Part shown: in pieces, positions 1 through 7,458 of the stretch | Position numbering within the stretch: the first letter of the stretch is position 1 | Layout of the letters: each line of letters begins with the position of its first letter | NCBI GenBank assembly: GCA_002506275.1 | Contig: DAXG01000022.1 | Span: 1-12,304, forward strand | Length of the DNA: 12,304 nucleotides | From: Euryarchaeota archaeon UBA259 | GTDB taxonomy: Archaea > Thermoplasmatota > Poseidoniia > Poseidoniales > Poseidoniaceae | Direction: 5' to 3' | Notes under the pieces: generated by a model | Told to the model about the DNA's origin: nothing | Database searches by the model: none | What the model saw: only the letters and a program-made list of their open reading frames with translations | Made by a program: the position numbers and the translations under genes

Positions 1-773
1 ACATCGGGCTTTTCTTCACCCTCTTCAACTTCATAGAAACATTCGGGGTACAGTTGACGAGTAAACTCTTGATTTGGTTCGCGAACAACCCGCGCCAAAG
101 CCTGAAAGTCACCAACATTGAGCCCATGCTTCGTCCCCTCAACGAGTATTTCGTACAGGAAAGGCTTGACGACTTTCCCTTGAGCTTTCTCAACATCATA
201 GCCGGCGAGGCTCGTGAATCCCGCAGCAACCATATCCCATGCAGTAATCGCTTCTTCTGCATCAAGGTCGGCAGGGGGAGCTCGAAACGGGTCGATACAG
301 AGCGGCAGCCCCTTGCTCCTCAACGGCGTCCAAATTCTCACCTCACACATATCGAGTAATTTTTTTGCACGAGCCACATCCCCGTCTTGCGCTTCCAATT
401 CACTGGGCTCAATGCCAAGAGCGAGTCGTGCCAAATCCCCCTGAGGGTCAATAATGAGCGACGGAATTTTTGCCAAAGCAGCTTCTTCAATGAGCGCCTT
501 GGCCATCACCGTTTTCCCTGAACCCGTTGAACCAAGCATGGCAGCGTGCCGTGCAAGCACCATTGGTTTGATGTCTATGGGCTCTCCAGTATCTCTTCGG
601 TTACCCAAGTACATTCCCCGGGGCTTGAATCTTTTTTTGCGGGGTTGAATCGATTCAGAGACCTCGGCATTCTCAACAACGTCTGGAGAAAGAATATCTC
701 CAACCAACTCAGCCAAACTGCGTTCTTCTGAAGACTCGGGGCCTTCATCGAACCCGTTGTTCTCAGACACCAT
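1..773 (-). CDS. HerA/DUF87-like ATPase, N-terminal part (runs off the left edge)
   Basis: Reading the minus strand from the ATG at 773 gives 257 open codons to the window edge, so the C-terminus is missing. The first ~45 residues are acidic and look disordered, followed by a basic patch (PRKKRFKPR, 45-53). The core starts with YLGNRRDTGEP, then Walker A GSTGSGKT (81-88) and LIIDPQGDLARL (about 106-117), the typical DPxGD motif after the second strand of the HerA/FtsK-like ATPases. The later RIWTPLRSKGLPLCIDPF (146-163) matches the layout of the long bacterial and archaeal DUF87 ATP-binding proteins. Members are hexameric DNA- or protein-translocating motors, but the substrate here is unknown. 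No NurA-like nuclease gene is visible. The gene diverges from the aminotransferase. The start is uncertain: there is no strong Shine-Dalgarno before 773, and the frame stays open some way upstream. Family call strong, function inferred. Confidence 0.9.
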   Translation of the reverse strand, partial: MVSENNGFDEGPESSEERSLAELVGDILSPDVVENAEVSESIQPRKKRFKPRGMYLGNRRDTGEPIDIKPMVLARHAAMLGSTGSGKTVMAKALIEEAALAKIPSLIIDPQGDLARLALGIEPSELEAQDGDVARAKKLLDMCEVRIWTPLRSKGLPLCIDPFRAPPADLDAEEAITAWDMVAAGFTSLAGYDVEKAQGKVVKPFLYEILVEGTKHGLNVGDFQALARVVREPNQEFTRQLYPECFYEVEEGEEKPD

Positions 774-864
774 GAGAGGGGCAAACCAGTTGCAGGTCTT
801 GAAGGGCGCGCTCCTTGTGGCGTTTGAGAAGCAGACTCAAGGGGGTCGGCGGATTGGCCGAAGC
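774..864. other. Divergent intergenic region between HerA-like ATPase and aminotransferase
   Basis: This 91-base gap separates two start codons facing away from each other, so it should hold both promoters. I see no convincing TATA box on either strand; the stretch is GC-rich. The plus-strand aminotransferase frame stays open through it to an ATG at 757, but family alignment favours the later start at 865. Confidence 0.4.
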
Positions 865-1965
865 ATGGAGCGCATTCCGATGGCCCGCCCAACTTGGGAC
901 AGTGACATGCGTTCTGCAGCGTTAGCGACGCTTGATTCGAAGCAATGGGTCAAAGGAGCCCAAGGTTCAGCATTTGGGACGGAGTTTGCAGAACATTGTG
1001 GAGCATTAACGGCAATGCCGTGTCAAAACGGTTCATCTGCGTTGTGGGCAGCGTTACGGATCGCTGAAATTGGCCCAGGTGACGAAGTAATAGTCCCTTC
1101 TTTCACGTTTATTTCATCAACCACATGCGTTCTACTGGTTGGTGCAACGCCCGTTTTCGTTGATATCGAGCCGGACTACTATTGCCTTGATGTTGAGCAA
1201 GTCCGGCAAGCAATAACGCCGAAGACAAAAGCGGTCATCGGCGTTCATTTATTTGGCCAAGTTTATGGTTCAGAATTGGTTGAATTATGCAGAAAAGAAA
1301 ATCTAATATTGATTGAGGATGCTGCGCAGGCGCACGGTGCTGCCCAAACATATGCAGATGGAAGCACACATACGGCGGGAGCGATGGGCGATATTGGCTG
1401 CTTCTCTTTTTTCCCTTCAAAAAACATGGCCGTAGGGGGAGAAGGGGGAATGCTCACCACAACACAAACTCAATTCCAAGACCGAATAATTGGCATTACC
1501 AATCACGGTAGAAGCCCAGACCTCGAGGCGATTCAACTTGGAAGCAATCTTCGGATGTCGGAAGTATCTGCTGCAATTGGGAGGGCCCAACTGCGTCATC
1601 TTGACCGCTGGGTTGCCCGTCGTAGACAACATGCCGAACGGTATTCAGAGGCATTGGTAAATCAACCTCTCATCAACGCCCCCAGAGTCCGCCCGGGTTC
1701 TCAACACGCCTGGCACCAGTATTGTGTTCAAACAGAAAACCCTACCCAACTGATTGCTCATTTGGATGAACGAGGCATCGACGCCCGACGCTATTACACA
1801 GTACCCTGTCATCGACAACAAGTGTACAACACCCATCATCAATTCAACACTGAACTCCACATCACCGAGCGCGCCGCCGCCTCACTGGTAGCCATACCTG
1901 TCATGCATGAATTGACTGCAGATGAGCAACAACAGATCATTGAAGCATTATTGGATTACCGGTGA
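865..1965 (+). CDS. DegT/DnrJ/EryC1/StrS family PLP-dependent sugar aminotransferase
   Basis: A 366-aa fold-type I aminotransferase of the family that transfers an amino group, usually from glutamate, to keto-sugars attached to nucleotides. The start at 865 gives MERIPMARPTW, matching the usual IPxARP opening; the frame runs open to 757, but those extra 36 residues fit no family feature and would overlap the divergent gene. Visible motifs: QNGSSALWAAL (54-64) phosphate-binding region, PGDEVIVPSFTF (71-82), LIEDAAQAHGA (149-159) with the PLP-ring Asp152 and Gln155, and SFFPSKNM (181-188) with Schiff-base Lys186, followed by GGEGGMLTT. The C-terminal substrate region (RRQHAERY, IDARRYYTVPCHRQ) is also normal. 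All catalytic residues and full length are present, so it should be active. Exact sugar product cannot be read from sequence. Products of such enzymes feed surface glycans or protein glycosylation. Confidence 0.95.
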   Translation: MERIPMARPTWDSDMRSAALATLDSKQWVKGAQGSAFGTEFAEHCGALTAMPCQNGSSALWAALRIAEIGPGDEVIVPSFTFISSTTCVLLVGATPVFVDIEPDYYCLDVEQVRQAITPKTKAVIGVHLFGQVYGSELVELCRKENLILIEDAAQAHGAAQTYADGSTHTAGAMGDIGCFSFFPSKNMAVGGEGGMLTTTQTQFQDRIIGITNHGRSPDLEAIQLGSNLRMSEVSAAIGRAQLRHLDRWVARRRQHAERYSEALVNQPLINAPRVRPGSQHAWHQYCVQTENPTQLIAHLDERGIDARRYYTVPCHRQQVYNTHHQFNTELHITERAAASLVAIPVMHELTADEQQQIIEALLDYR

Positions 1966-1966
1966 A

Positions 1967-2533
1967 TCACGGCCAGCCATTACGAGCAAGACTCGAGTTC
2001 GACCATTGATGATGGCCCGTTATTTCTTCACCAATCCATGAAGGGATGGCCACTGGGAACTCTTCGCTTGGCAATTCTACTTCTGCTATAATGAGGTTGA
2101 GCAACTCGCCCTCAAATACGTCAATCTCCCACACGAGGCCGTCACTCCCCGTCCACAGATATCTGGTTTTGATCACGGCCGGACACTCCATTTGCTCGAG
2201 GAGGTGTTCAGCAACAGCAACATCGATTGCCCATTCGAGTTCAACGGCAGATGAATGCGTCCTCTTGCCTTTCAAAGTGAGCGTTGCATGCTCATCCCGA
2301 AACCGAATCCGCGAGGTCCAATCATTGGCTGCTTCGAAGATGATTTTTTGTTCAGGAGTGATGTTGCTTAGCAGTTTGTGACTTTTATAGAAGAGGGAGA
2401 ATTCTTCCAAACTGATATCCGGACTGTGGAGATAGTATTGGCGTATTTTGGATGCGGTAGCATCCATTTTCCACGGCTTTGTGGCACCCTCGTCCAAGAA
2501 GAATCGTCGTTCAATCTCTAAATGGCTCGCCAC
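1967..2533 (-). CDS. CYTH domain (triphosphate tunnel metalloenzyme) protein
   Basis: A 188-aa single-domain CYTH protein starting at a GTG. The family binds triphosphates with a divalent metal inside an eight-stranded tunnel; members include class IV adenylate cyclase, thiamine triphosphatase and inorganic triphosphatase. Seen here in order: EIERRF (6-11, the N-terminal ExExK signature with Arg in place of Lys), SRIRFRDEHATLTLKGKR (74-91), VELEWAI (97-103), KTRYLW (122-127), VWEIDVFEG (134-142) and IIAEVELP (148-155). The alternating Glu, Arg and Lys residues expected to line the tunnel are kept, so it is probably catalytic; I would guess inorganic triphosphatase or an undefined organic triphosphatase. 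GAGAGGGG on the minus strand lies just upstream and supports the GTG. The stop is one base from the stop of the convergent aminotransferase. Substrate is not determinable. Confidence 0.93.
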   Translation of the reverse strand: MASHLEIERRFFLDEGATKPWKMDATASKIRQYYLHSPDISLEEFSLFYKSHKLLSNITPEQKIIFEAANDWTSRIRFRDEHATLTLKGKRTHSSAVELEWAIDVAVAEHLLEQMECPAVIKTRYLWTGSDGLVWEIDVFEGELLNLIIAEVELPSEEFPVAIPSWIGEEITGHHQWSNSSLARNGWP

Positions 2534-2662
2534 ATAAACCCCTCTCGACCGTCGTATACGCTAATGTCCGACCGGTCTTAGTCTCACCGAACGTCAAATG
2601 AACGCCTTTTTTGTCAAATCAATGAACCAAGTTCTTGAAAAGCCCGCGGTGGATGCAAGCGT
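2534..2662. promoter_or_regulatory. Divergent promoter region with palindromes and a 20-bp-spaced direct repeat
   Basis: This 129-base gap lies between the divergent CYTH and winged-helix genes. It contains two perfect 8-base palindromes, CGTATACG (2553-2560) and GACCGGTC (2570-2577), and a direct repeat GTCAAAT at 2593-2599 and 2613-2619, exactly 20 bases apart. The GTATAC core sits about 24 bases upstream of the CYTH start on the minus strand and could be its TATA element. The repeat, two helical turns apart, could bind a dimeric regulator such as the adjacent winged-helix protein. All binding roles are inference; short palindromes also arise by chance. Confidence 0.4.
2539..2546 (-). promoter_or_regulatory. 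Ribosome binding site of the CYTH gene
   Basis: The minus strand reads GAGAGGGG followed by TTTAT and the GTG start. This purine-rich Shine-Dalgarno-like stretch at proper spacing decides the non-ATG start at 2533. Confidence 0.55.
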
Positions 2663-3463
2663 ATGAACGGCAGTTGGGTTGTACGTTTCTTCCTCATTGC
2701 CGCCATCGCTTCGTTGATGTTCGGAATTTCAATGGACGAACCATCTGCTCTTTCCGATGGCTTAACCGGAGATGCGGAACCGTATCCAGAAGCAAGTTTC
2801 GAAGAAGCGGCAGATTCCACCTCTGAGGATGACTTTGAACAAAGGTACAGCGAAAGACAGGACGAACGGGGGAGTGAGTCAAGCCTTTTCATTGGTTTAG
2901 GGAGTGGGATTCTCGCTGTTTTGTTCCTAGGGACGGGCATCATTGAGGTCGTAAAAGTCGCCGTATTGATGGCTTTATTTACACCACTCATTAGTAAAAA
3001 AACAAGGAATGATGAACTCAATAAGGGAAGAATTCTCGGTTTTGTTGAAGGTAACGCAGGCATTCATTTTTCAGCGTTGCGTGATGGGTTACAGCTGGCG
3101 AATGGAGTAACTGCACATCATTTGCAAATGTTGGAAGCACAAAACAAAATTATTTCATGGCGCGACGGTAAACTCCGACGATACGCTGCAGCACATCTTT
3201 CGAACGAGCAAAGAGCAGCGGTGGCCCACCCAGTCATTGGCACCCGCCTCGCTATATTGGAAACGCTTTCTCAAGCAGGACAACTCGGACTTTCCAATGC
3301 TCAAATAGCTGTGCAACTTCAATTATCCCGTCAACTCCTGTCGTACCATATCAAATCTCTAAGTGAAGAATCGTTCATCGAGAAGGTTCTGCCGAAAAGA
3401 CGATCGCCTTGGGTATTAACAACGAATGGGCAAGAGATTCTCGTTCAACGAAACATCGCTTAA
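2663..3463 (+). CDS. Membrane-anchored transcriptional regulator with two winged-helix domains
   Basis: A 266-aa protein starting at the ATG at 2663. Residues 5-22 form a hydrophobic N-terminal segment (signal anchor or signal peptide). Residues 25-72 are acidic and low in complexity (EEAADSTSEDDFEQ). Residues 75-110 form a second hydrophobic region ending at basic SKKTR. Two winged-helix domains follow: one around 119-178 (RILGFVEGNAGIHFSALRDG, then ANGVTAHHLQMLEAQNKI and the wing SWRDGKLRRY) and one around 192-262 (LSNAQIAVQLQLSRQLLSYHIKSL, then an Arg/Lys-rich wing). This arrangement is known from archaeal membrane-tethered MarR/ArsR-like regulators. The predicted topology puts the acidic loop outside and both DNA-binding domains in the cytoplasm, so it could couple an envelope signal to transcription. 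The beta-propeller lipoprotein starts 52 bases downstream and is the obvious candidate target or partner. Signal and target are unknown. Confidence 0.9.
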   Translation: MNGSWVVRFFLIAAIASLMFGISMDEPSALSDGLTGDAEPYPEASFEEAADSTSEDDFEQRYSERQDERGSESSLFIGLGSGILAVLFLGTGIIEVVKVAVLMALFTPLISKKTRNDELNKGRILGFVEGNAGIHFSALRDGLQLANGVTAHHLQMLEAQNKIISWRDGKLRRYAAAHLSNEQRAAVAHPVIGTRLAILETLSQAGQLGLSNAQIAVQLQLSRQLLSYHIKSLSEESFIEKVLPKRRSPWVLTTNGQEILVQRNIA

Positions 3464-3464
3464 T

Positions 3465-3479
3465 GTAAAACCAGTTTAC
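3465..3479. promoter_or_regulatory. Hyphenated palindrome between regulator and lipoprotein genes
   Basis: GTAAA at 3465-3469 and TTTAC at 3475-3479 form perfect 5-base inverted arms around a 5-base spacer, immediately after the regulator stop codon and 37 bases before the lipoprotein start. It has the size and symmetry of an operator for a dimeric winged-helix protein. No T-run follows, so it does not look like a terminator. Function is inference. Confidence 0.3.
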
Positions 3480-3515
3480 CAATTCCTTCATAGGCAAGCG
3501 TTCCATAGTATCTCC

Positions 3516-5867
3516 ATGAAAGGACATAAAGCACTTGCTCTCTCTTTAGTTTCCCTGTTTCTTTTTTCAGGATGCTTGGGTATGGTCAATCCCGAGGCAG
3601 AGGTCGAAGTACCTGATGTGACGCTGCCCGATGATTGGTCGACAGTTGTTCAAAGAACTGCTGCAAGCCCAACTCTTTCACACTATGACAGCTGCGAGGA
3701 TTTGGAAGACTCAATTAAATCATCAATAGCAGAAGAGTATAGAGTTCAACTTCTTCAAGCGGTTAAAGATGAATACTACTATGGCGGCGGCATGTGGATG
3801 GATGATGACATGGTCATGGCCGAATCGGCTGACGGAGGTGGAAACTCGGCACCTACAACGCGTCGCACAGAAGGTACCGATTATTCCGGTACAAACAATC
3901 AGGAGCAAGGTGTAGATGAAGCAGACTTTGTAAAAACAGACGGTTATTACATCTATTTCTTGAACGGTAAAAATCTCGAAATCTTTGGTGTGCCGGAATT
4001 TGGTGAATTGACTCACCTTTCGACTACTCCGATTGAAGGGCAACCTCAGGCAATGATGCTTGACGCTGATAGGCTGGTTGTCATTTCCACAGTGTCAACA
4101 TGGAATCTGCCGGATACAGACCCTCTTTCCCAAGCCATGGGATGGGATGACGGATACGGGTCTTGGAGAACAACCTCTCTCACCAAATTTACAGTATTCG
4201 ATATCACGAACCGTTCATCTCCGGATGAAGGCAAGGAATTGTATCTTGAAGGATACTACATGACGGCCCGAGAAGTGAACGCAACCGTCCGAACGGTAAC
4301 ACATACCTGGCTTGATATTCCAGGGGTGAGCAACTGGTTGGATTTGCCGTCCGGATATTGGAATCTCGATTACTATGACCCAATTCGCCGTGAAGTGCGC
4401 GAGAAAGTGGCGTATCAAACCATGTTGGATAACGTCGAAGCACTCGAATCAATGGCACTCGAAGACCTCCTGCCAAAGGTGTATGAGCGCGTCAATGGCG
4501 CACTGCTCACCCATACCATGAGCGATGACGAATGTACGGATTTTGCAGCGCCAGAAGACGGTTTTAATCGAGGATTTAACAGTATATTCACCTTTGACTT
4601 GTCAACTGAAAACCTTGACTTTCAAGCAGACCACATTGTTGGCAACTACCCGATGGTTTACGCTTCACAAGATGTTCTCATCCTCACAGAAAATGCGTGG
4701 GATTGGTGGTGGTTTTGGGGCAACGATGGAATGACAGAAGCAACCAATATTCACAGTTTTGATATTTCCAACCCTGGAGATACCTTGTACACAGGATCGG
4801 GCCGCGTGAACGGCACAGTTCTCAATCAATTTTCTGTTTCAGAATACGAAGGAATTGTTCGGATCGCAACCACCTCAGGTCAATGGGCCCGATGGTGGAT
4901 GGAAAACCCTGAACCGATGAGTTCCAGCGTCGTTACATTTACTCGAAACGTCGATACAAATACCGACCAGCAGACTCTTGTCGAAGTTGGCAGAGTTGAC
5001 AACATCGCTCCAGAAGAACGAATTTGGAGCGCACGTTTTGATGGCGACCGCTGTTATTTGGTTACTTTCCGGCAAATTGACCCGCTCTGGGTCATCGACA
5101 TGTCGGACCACACCAACCCGACAATCCTTGGCGAGCTCGAGATACCCGGCGTCTCAACCTACATTCACCCACTATCCCGAGATCACTTACTCACCATTGG
5201 AATGGGTCCTGGAGAGGATGGAATCGGTCTAGATTGGTCCAGTACCCGGCTTTCTCTGTTCAATATCAGCGACCCTTCCGCACCTGCAGTTGATGACACG
5301 CTCACGCTCATACCCGTTACTGACCCGTCAGACAATGCTTGGGTTTGGTCGTATTCTGAAGCATCGTATGAACACAAAGCCTTCCAATATTGGGCTCCAA
5401 AGGATTTACTCGCCATCCCTCTTTCAACATACAGATACAACAGTTGGACCGACGTGAACGGCGGCTATCATTGGAGTTATCAGTATGTTTCAAAATTGAT
5501 TTTGGTGAATGTATCTGAAGAGACAGGAAATCTATCGGTCCATGGAACAGTCGACCATTCTAGCCTTTACGACCGTGGCGATAATACGATCTGGTGGAAC
5601 GAGTATAATATTCGTCGCTCAATCTTCATGGGCGACTACGTGTACGCTGTATCGTCCTCTGGAATCACTTCTACGAACCTCACGACAATGGAACAATCCG
5701 CCAGCATCGAACTGGCTTACACAAATCCTTACCAATCGTACTACGCATATGATGAATCCACTTCGACCGACTCCGAGGAAGGCGAATCCACCTCCTCCAG
5801 TGATGGCGGCGAAGGCCAATCAACAGAACCCACCGAATCTTCTGGCAGCAGTCCCAATCAAGCGTGA
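3516..5867 (+). CDS. Secreted beta-propeller lipoprotein (COG4880/Beta_propel type)
   Basis: A 783-aa protein whose ATG at 3516 begins a textbook lipoprotein signal peptide: MKGHK, a hydrophobic stretch, then lipobox LFSGC with Cys20 as the predicted lipidated residue. The same frame is open to an ATG at 3426, but that would overlap the regulator gene and bury the signal peptide. After an acidic linker and a GGG/WMDDDM low-complexity stretch, residues 123-143 carry the hallmark of the archaeal and bacterial secreted C-terminal beta-propeller family (NNQEQGVDEADFVKTDG). Repeated blade-like strands follow to about residue 745 (for example VDNIAPEERIWSARFDGDRCYLVTF, broken here as IAPEERIWSARF and GDRCYLVTF). 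Many Trp/Tyr and Asn-x-Ser/Thr sites are seen. The last ~35 residues are a Ser/Thr/Glu/Gly-rich tail. It is anchored outside the cytoplasmic membrane; ligand unknown, binding or sensing role likely. Confidence 0.93.
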   Translation: MKGHKALALSLVSLFLFSGCLGMVNPEAEVEVPDVTLPDDWSTVVQRTAASPTLSHYDSCEDLEDSIKSSIAEEYRVQLLQAVKDEYYYGGGMWMDDDMVMAESADGGGNSAPTTRRTEGTDYSGTNNQEQGVDEADFVKTDGYYIYFLNGKNLEIFGVPEFGELTHLSTTPIEGQPQAMMLDADRLVVISTVSTWNLPDTDPLSQAMGWDDGYGSWRTTSLTKFTVFDITNRSSPDEGKELYLEGYYMTAREVNATVRTVTHTWLDIPGVSNWLDLPSGYWNLDYYDPIRREVREKVAYQTMLDNVEALESMALEDLLPKVYERVNGALLTHTMSDDECTDFAAPEDGFNRGFNSIFTFDLSTENLDFQADHIVGNYPMVYASQDVLILTENAWDWWWFWGNDGMTEATNIHSFDISNPGDTLYTGSGRVNGTVLNQFSVSEYEGIVRIATTSGQWARWWMENPEPMSSSVVTFTRNVDTNTDQQTLVEVGRVDNIAPEERIWSARFDGDRCYLVTFRQIDPLWVIDMSDHTNPTILGELEIPGVSTYIHPLSRDHLLTIGMGPGEDGIGLDWSSTRLSLFNISDPSAPAVDDTLTLIPVTDPSDNAWVWSYSEASYEHKAFQYWAPKDLLAIPLSTYRYNSWTDVNGGYHWSYQYVSKLILVNVSEETGNLSVHGTVDHSSLYDRGDNTIWWNEYNIRRSIFMGDYVYAVSSSGITSTNLTTMEQSASIELAYTNPYQSYYAYDESTSTDSEEGESTSSSDGGEGQSTEPTESSGSSPNQA

Positions 5868-6017
5868 TGCAATCCACCTCAACGGTTGATTGATATTCAA
5901 GGACAAGTTGTTCACAACATGAGCCGATTGCAGTTCAACACCTCACATGCATCGGGCCATCTTGTCTGCGTTCCAAACCGCACTTTGAAGCTAACTTTCT
6001 ATCGCTGAGGATTTGTC
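5868..6017. other. Intergenic region before the Gfo/Idh gene
   Basis: This 150-base stretch holds no convincing ORF or RNA gene. Just after the lipoprotein stop lies a small inverted repeat TCAAC-G-GTTGA (5879-5889), without a T-run. At the other end, GAGG (6007-6010) lies seven bases before the ATG at 6018 and is a plausible ribosome-binding site. I see no clear TATA box. Confidence 0.4.
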
Positions 6018-6995
6018 ATGACCTACACCGTCGGCGTTGTTGGTTGCGGCCGATGGGGCCTTGCTCACATCCGAACGCTGTTGAAACTCAAGGCATCAGG
6101 CTTTGTGAAAGAGATTTACGCGTGCGATGTGGATGAAAAACGACTCGATGAACTGCCTGATAGCATTGACGGCTGTTTTACTGCATGGATGGAAATGTGT
6201 GACACGGTTCATTTCGACCTCATTGCGCTGGTTACACCGAACAGAACACATGTTTCTCTGGGCAAAGCCATGTTGTCGCGAGGTCTCAACGTTCTCATTG
6301 AGAAACCCATAGCAACCTCACCTCAAGGTGTCAAGGAACTCATCCACCAAGCCAATGCTGGCAACGGAACGCTTCACTCCGGGTATCTGTTGCGCTATCA
6401 TCCAAGTATTCTTGCTGCGAAAGAGATTATTGAACAAGGGCAGATCGGTTTGCTGAAATCAATACGGTACGTCAAGTATTCTTCTCGTAACAAAAACCCA
6501 ACTGCCAATGCCATCGACGGACTTGCATCCCACGCCCTTGACACAATACCGTTCTTAGCAGGGGTTCGCCCGAAGCCTTTTTTCAACAACATCGCCGTAT
6601 TTAATCAGCAGAAACCAACCTATCTTGCCGATGCTTCTGAATGCCACCTCAATATGCGGTATCCTCACAATGACAATACGGGCGGTGTAACCGCTGAAAT
6701 TCGTGTTGGATGGGAGCAAACAGACCGTTCGTTGATTACCGTTGAAGGCTCAAGGAATTGCCTCCGCCTTGATTTTAGACGCTCGAATGCACTTGAAATT
6801 GGTTCGCTGGAAGGGGGATTCAAACCCGTTTCATTGGCTGAAGCTAAAACTCCTCTCGAATCCCAATATGAGCAGATACTCACTCGTTCGGAACAGTCGA
6901 TTTTGCATTCTCAAACTCACTTACAAACAGCAGAGGTTCTCCATTATACAATGTCCCGTGCTGAAAAGTGGAGCGGCAAATACGCAGAAAATTGA
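6018..6995 (+). CDS. Gfo/Idh/MocA family NAD(P)-dependent oxidoreductase
   Basis: A 325-aa two-domain dehydrogenase of full family length. The N-terminal Rossmann fold has VGVVGCGRWGLAH (5-17) for the dinucleotide, an acidic residue at the end of strand 2 (ACDVDEKRL, Asp37) suggesting a preference for NAD(H), VTPNRTHVSLG (72-82), and the family motif EKP (95-97) with the catalytic-region Lys96. The substrate domain has GYLLRYHP (122-129) and GLASHALDTIPFL (168-180), equivalent to the conserved DxxxHDxD active-site helix, with His172 and Asp175. Such enzymes oxidise or reduce hydroxyl/keto groups on sugars, often sugar nucleotides, cyclitols or related polyols. With a DegT aminotransferase in the same window, a nucleotide-amino-sugar role is plausible but unproven, since other genes lie between. 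The small membrane protein gene follows after 48 bases and may be co-transcribed. Confidence 0.95.
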   Translation: MTYTVGVVGCGRWGLAHIRTLLKLKASGFVKEIYACDVDEKRLDELPDSIDGCFTAWMEMCDTVHFDLIALVTPNRTHVSLGKAMLSRGLNVLIEKPIATSPQGVKELIHQANAGNGTLHSGYLLRYHPSILAAKEIIEQGQIGLLKSIRYVKYSSRNKNPTANAIDGLASHALDTIPFLAGVRPKPFFNNIAVFNQQKPTYLADASECHLNMRYPHNDNTGGVTAEIRVGWEQTDRSLITVEGSRNCLRLDFRRSNALEIGSLEGGFKPVSLAEAKTPLESQYEQILTRSEQSILHSQTHLQTAEVLHYTMSRAEKWSGKYAEN

Positions 6996-7043
6996 ACCTT
7001 GTTCTTGCGAGTCTTCAAGAATCATTGACGCTTCGCTAAAATC

Positions 7044-7397
7044 ATGGGCCTTTCTTTCGCCGCCGTTCAACGCATGTTCCTCGGTAGTTTTGTTGTCGCT
7101 GCTCTGACTTGGTTCTTGCAAGACAGCGCCATGGATGCCGCAATGACATTCATTGGCCTTTCATCTTTAGTGGCTGTCGTTTGGGGCCTCTCAGAAAAAG
7201 ACCTTACATTCAGTACCCTGAGTTTGAATGCTGAAGGGGTCTTGGTCATGTTCAGCTTCATTGCATCAATCGCTATTTTTGCTGAGATTTGTATTCGAGT
7301 TTTCGACTTCCCGACCGTTGGCTCTTACGCTCTTTCACTGTGTTTCATCGGTTCATTTTGGTGGACCGGCGCACTCATTCAACCAAAGAACAACTGA
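7044..7397 (+). CDS. Small integral membrane protein of unknown function, four predicted helices
   Basis: A 117-aa very hydrophobic protein with four likely membrane helices near 11-25, 33-50, 64-87 and 94-112, and short loops (SEKDLTFSTLS between helices 2 and 3). I recognise no family motif. Acidic or potentially functional residues within the membrane are few (Glu81, Asp88). The start at ATG 7044 gives ten residues before the first helix; a second ATG at 7074 would begin directly at the helix. No clear Shine-Dalgarno precedes either. The gene lies 48 bases after the oxidoreductase and only 13 bases before the first possible start of the ATPase-KH gene, so the three may form an operon. The hydrophobic periodicity and tight packing favour a real gene; function cannot be assigned. 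Confidence 0.75.
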   Translation: MGLSFAAVQRMFLGSFVVAALTWFLQDSAMDAAMTFIGLSSLVAVVWGLSEKDLTFSTLSLNAEGVLVMFSFIASIAIFAEICIRVFDFPTVGSYALSLCFIGSFWWTGALIQPKNN

Positions 7398-7458
7398 ATG
7401 AAGTGCAATTTTGAGGCGAAGGGTGAAAGGCCCCCCTCCTCGACCCTGTCTGATTGCA

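Noticed and set aside
757..864. Upstream extension of the aminotransferase to the ATG at 757
   Set aside because: It would overlap the divergent ATPase gene, and the family opening IPMARP begins just after the ATG at 865.
575..892. Minus-strand 105-codon ORF overlapping the start of the HerA-like gene
   Set aside because: The other minus-strand frame encodes a clear Walker A ATPase over the same bases, and this frame has no recognisable domain.
2614..3063. Minus-strand 149-codon ORF opposite the regulator gene
   Set aside because: The plus strand encodes membrane helices and winged-helix domains here; the antisense frame is a shadow.
3426..3515. Upstream extension of the beta-propeller protein to 3426
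   Set aside because: It overlaps the regulator gene and would place the lipoprotein signal peptide 30 residues inside the protein.
5879..5889. TCAAC-G-GTTGA inverted repeat after the lipoprotein gene, considered as a terminator
   Set aside because: The stem is short, the loop is one base and no T-run follows, so it does not meet even a loose terminator pattern.
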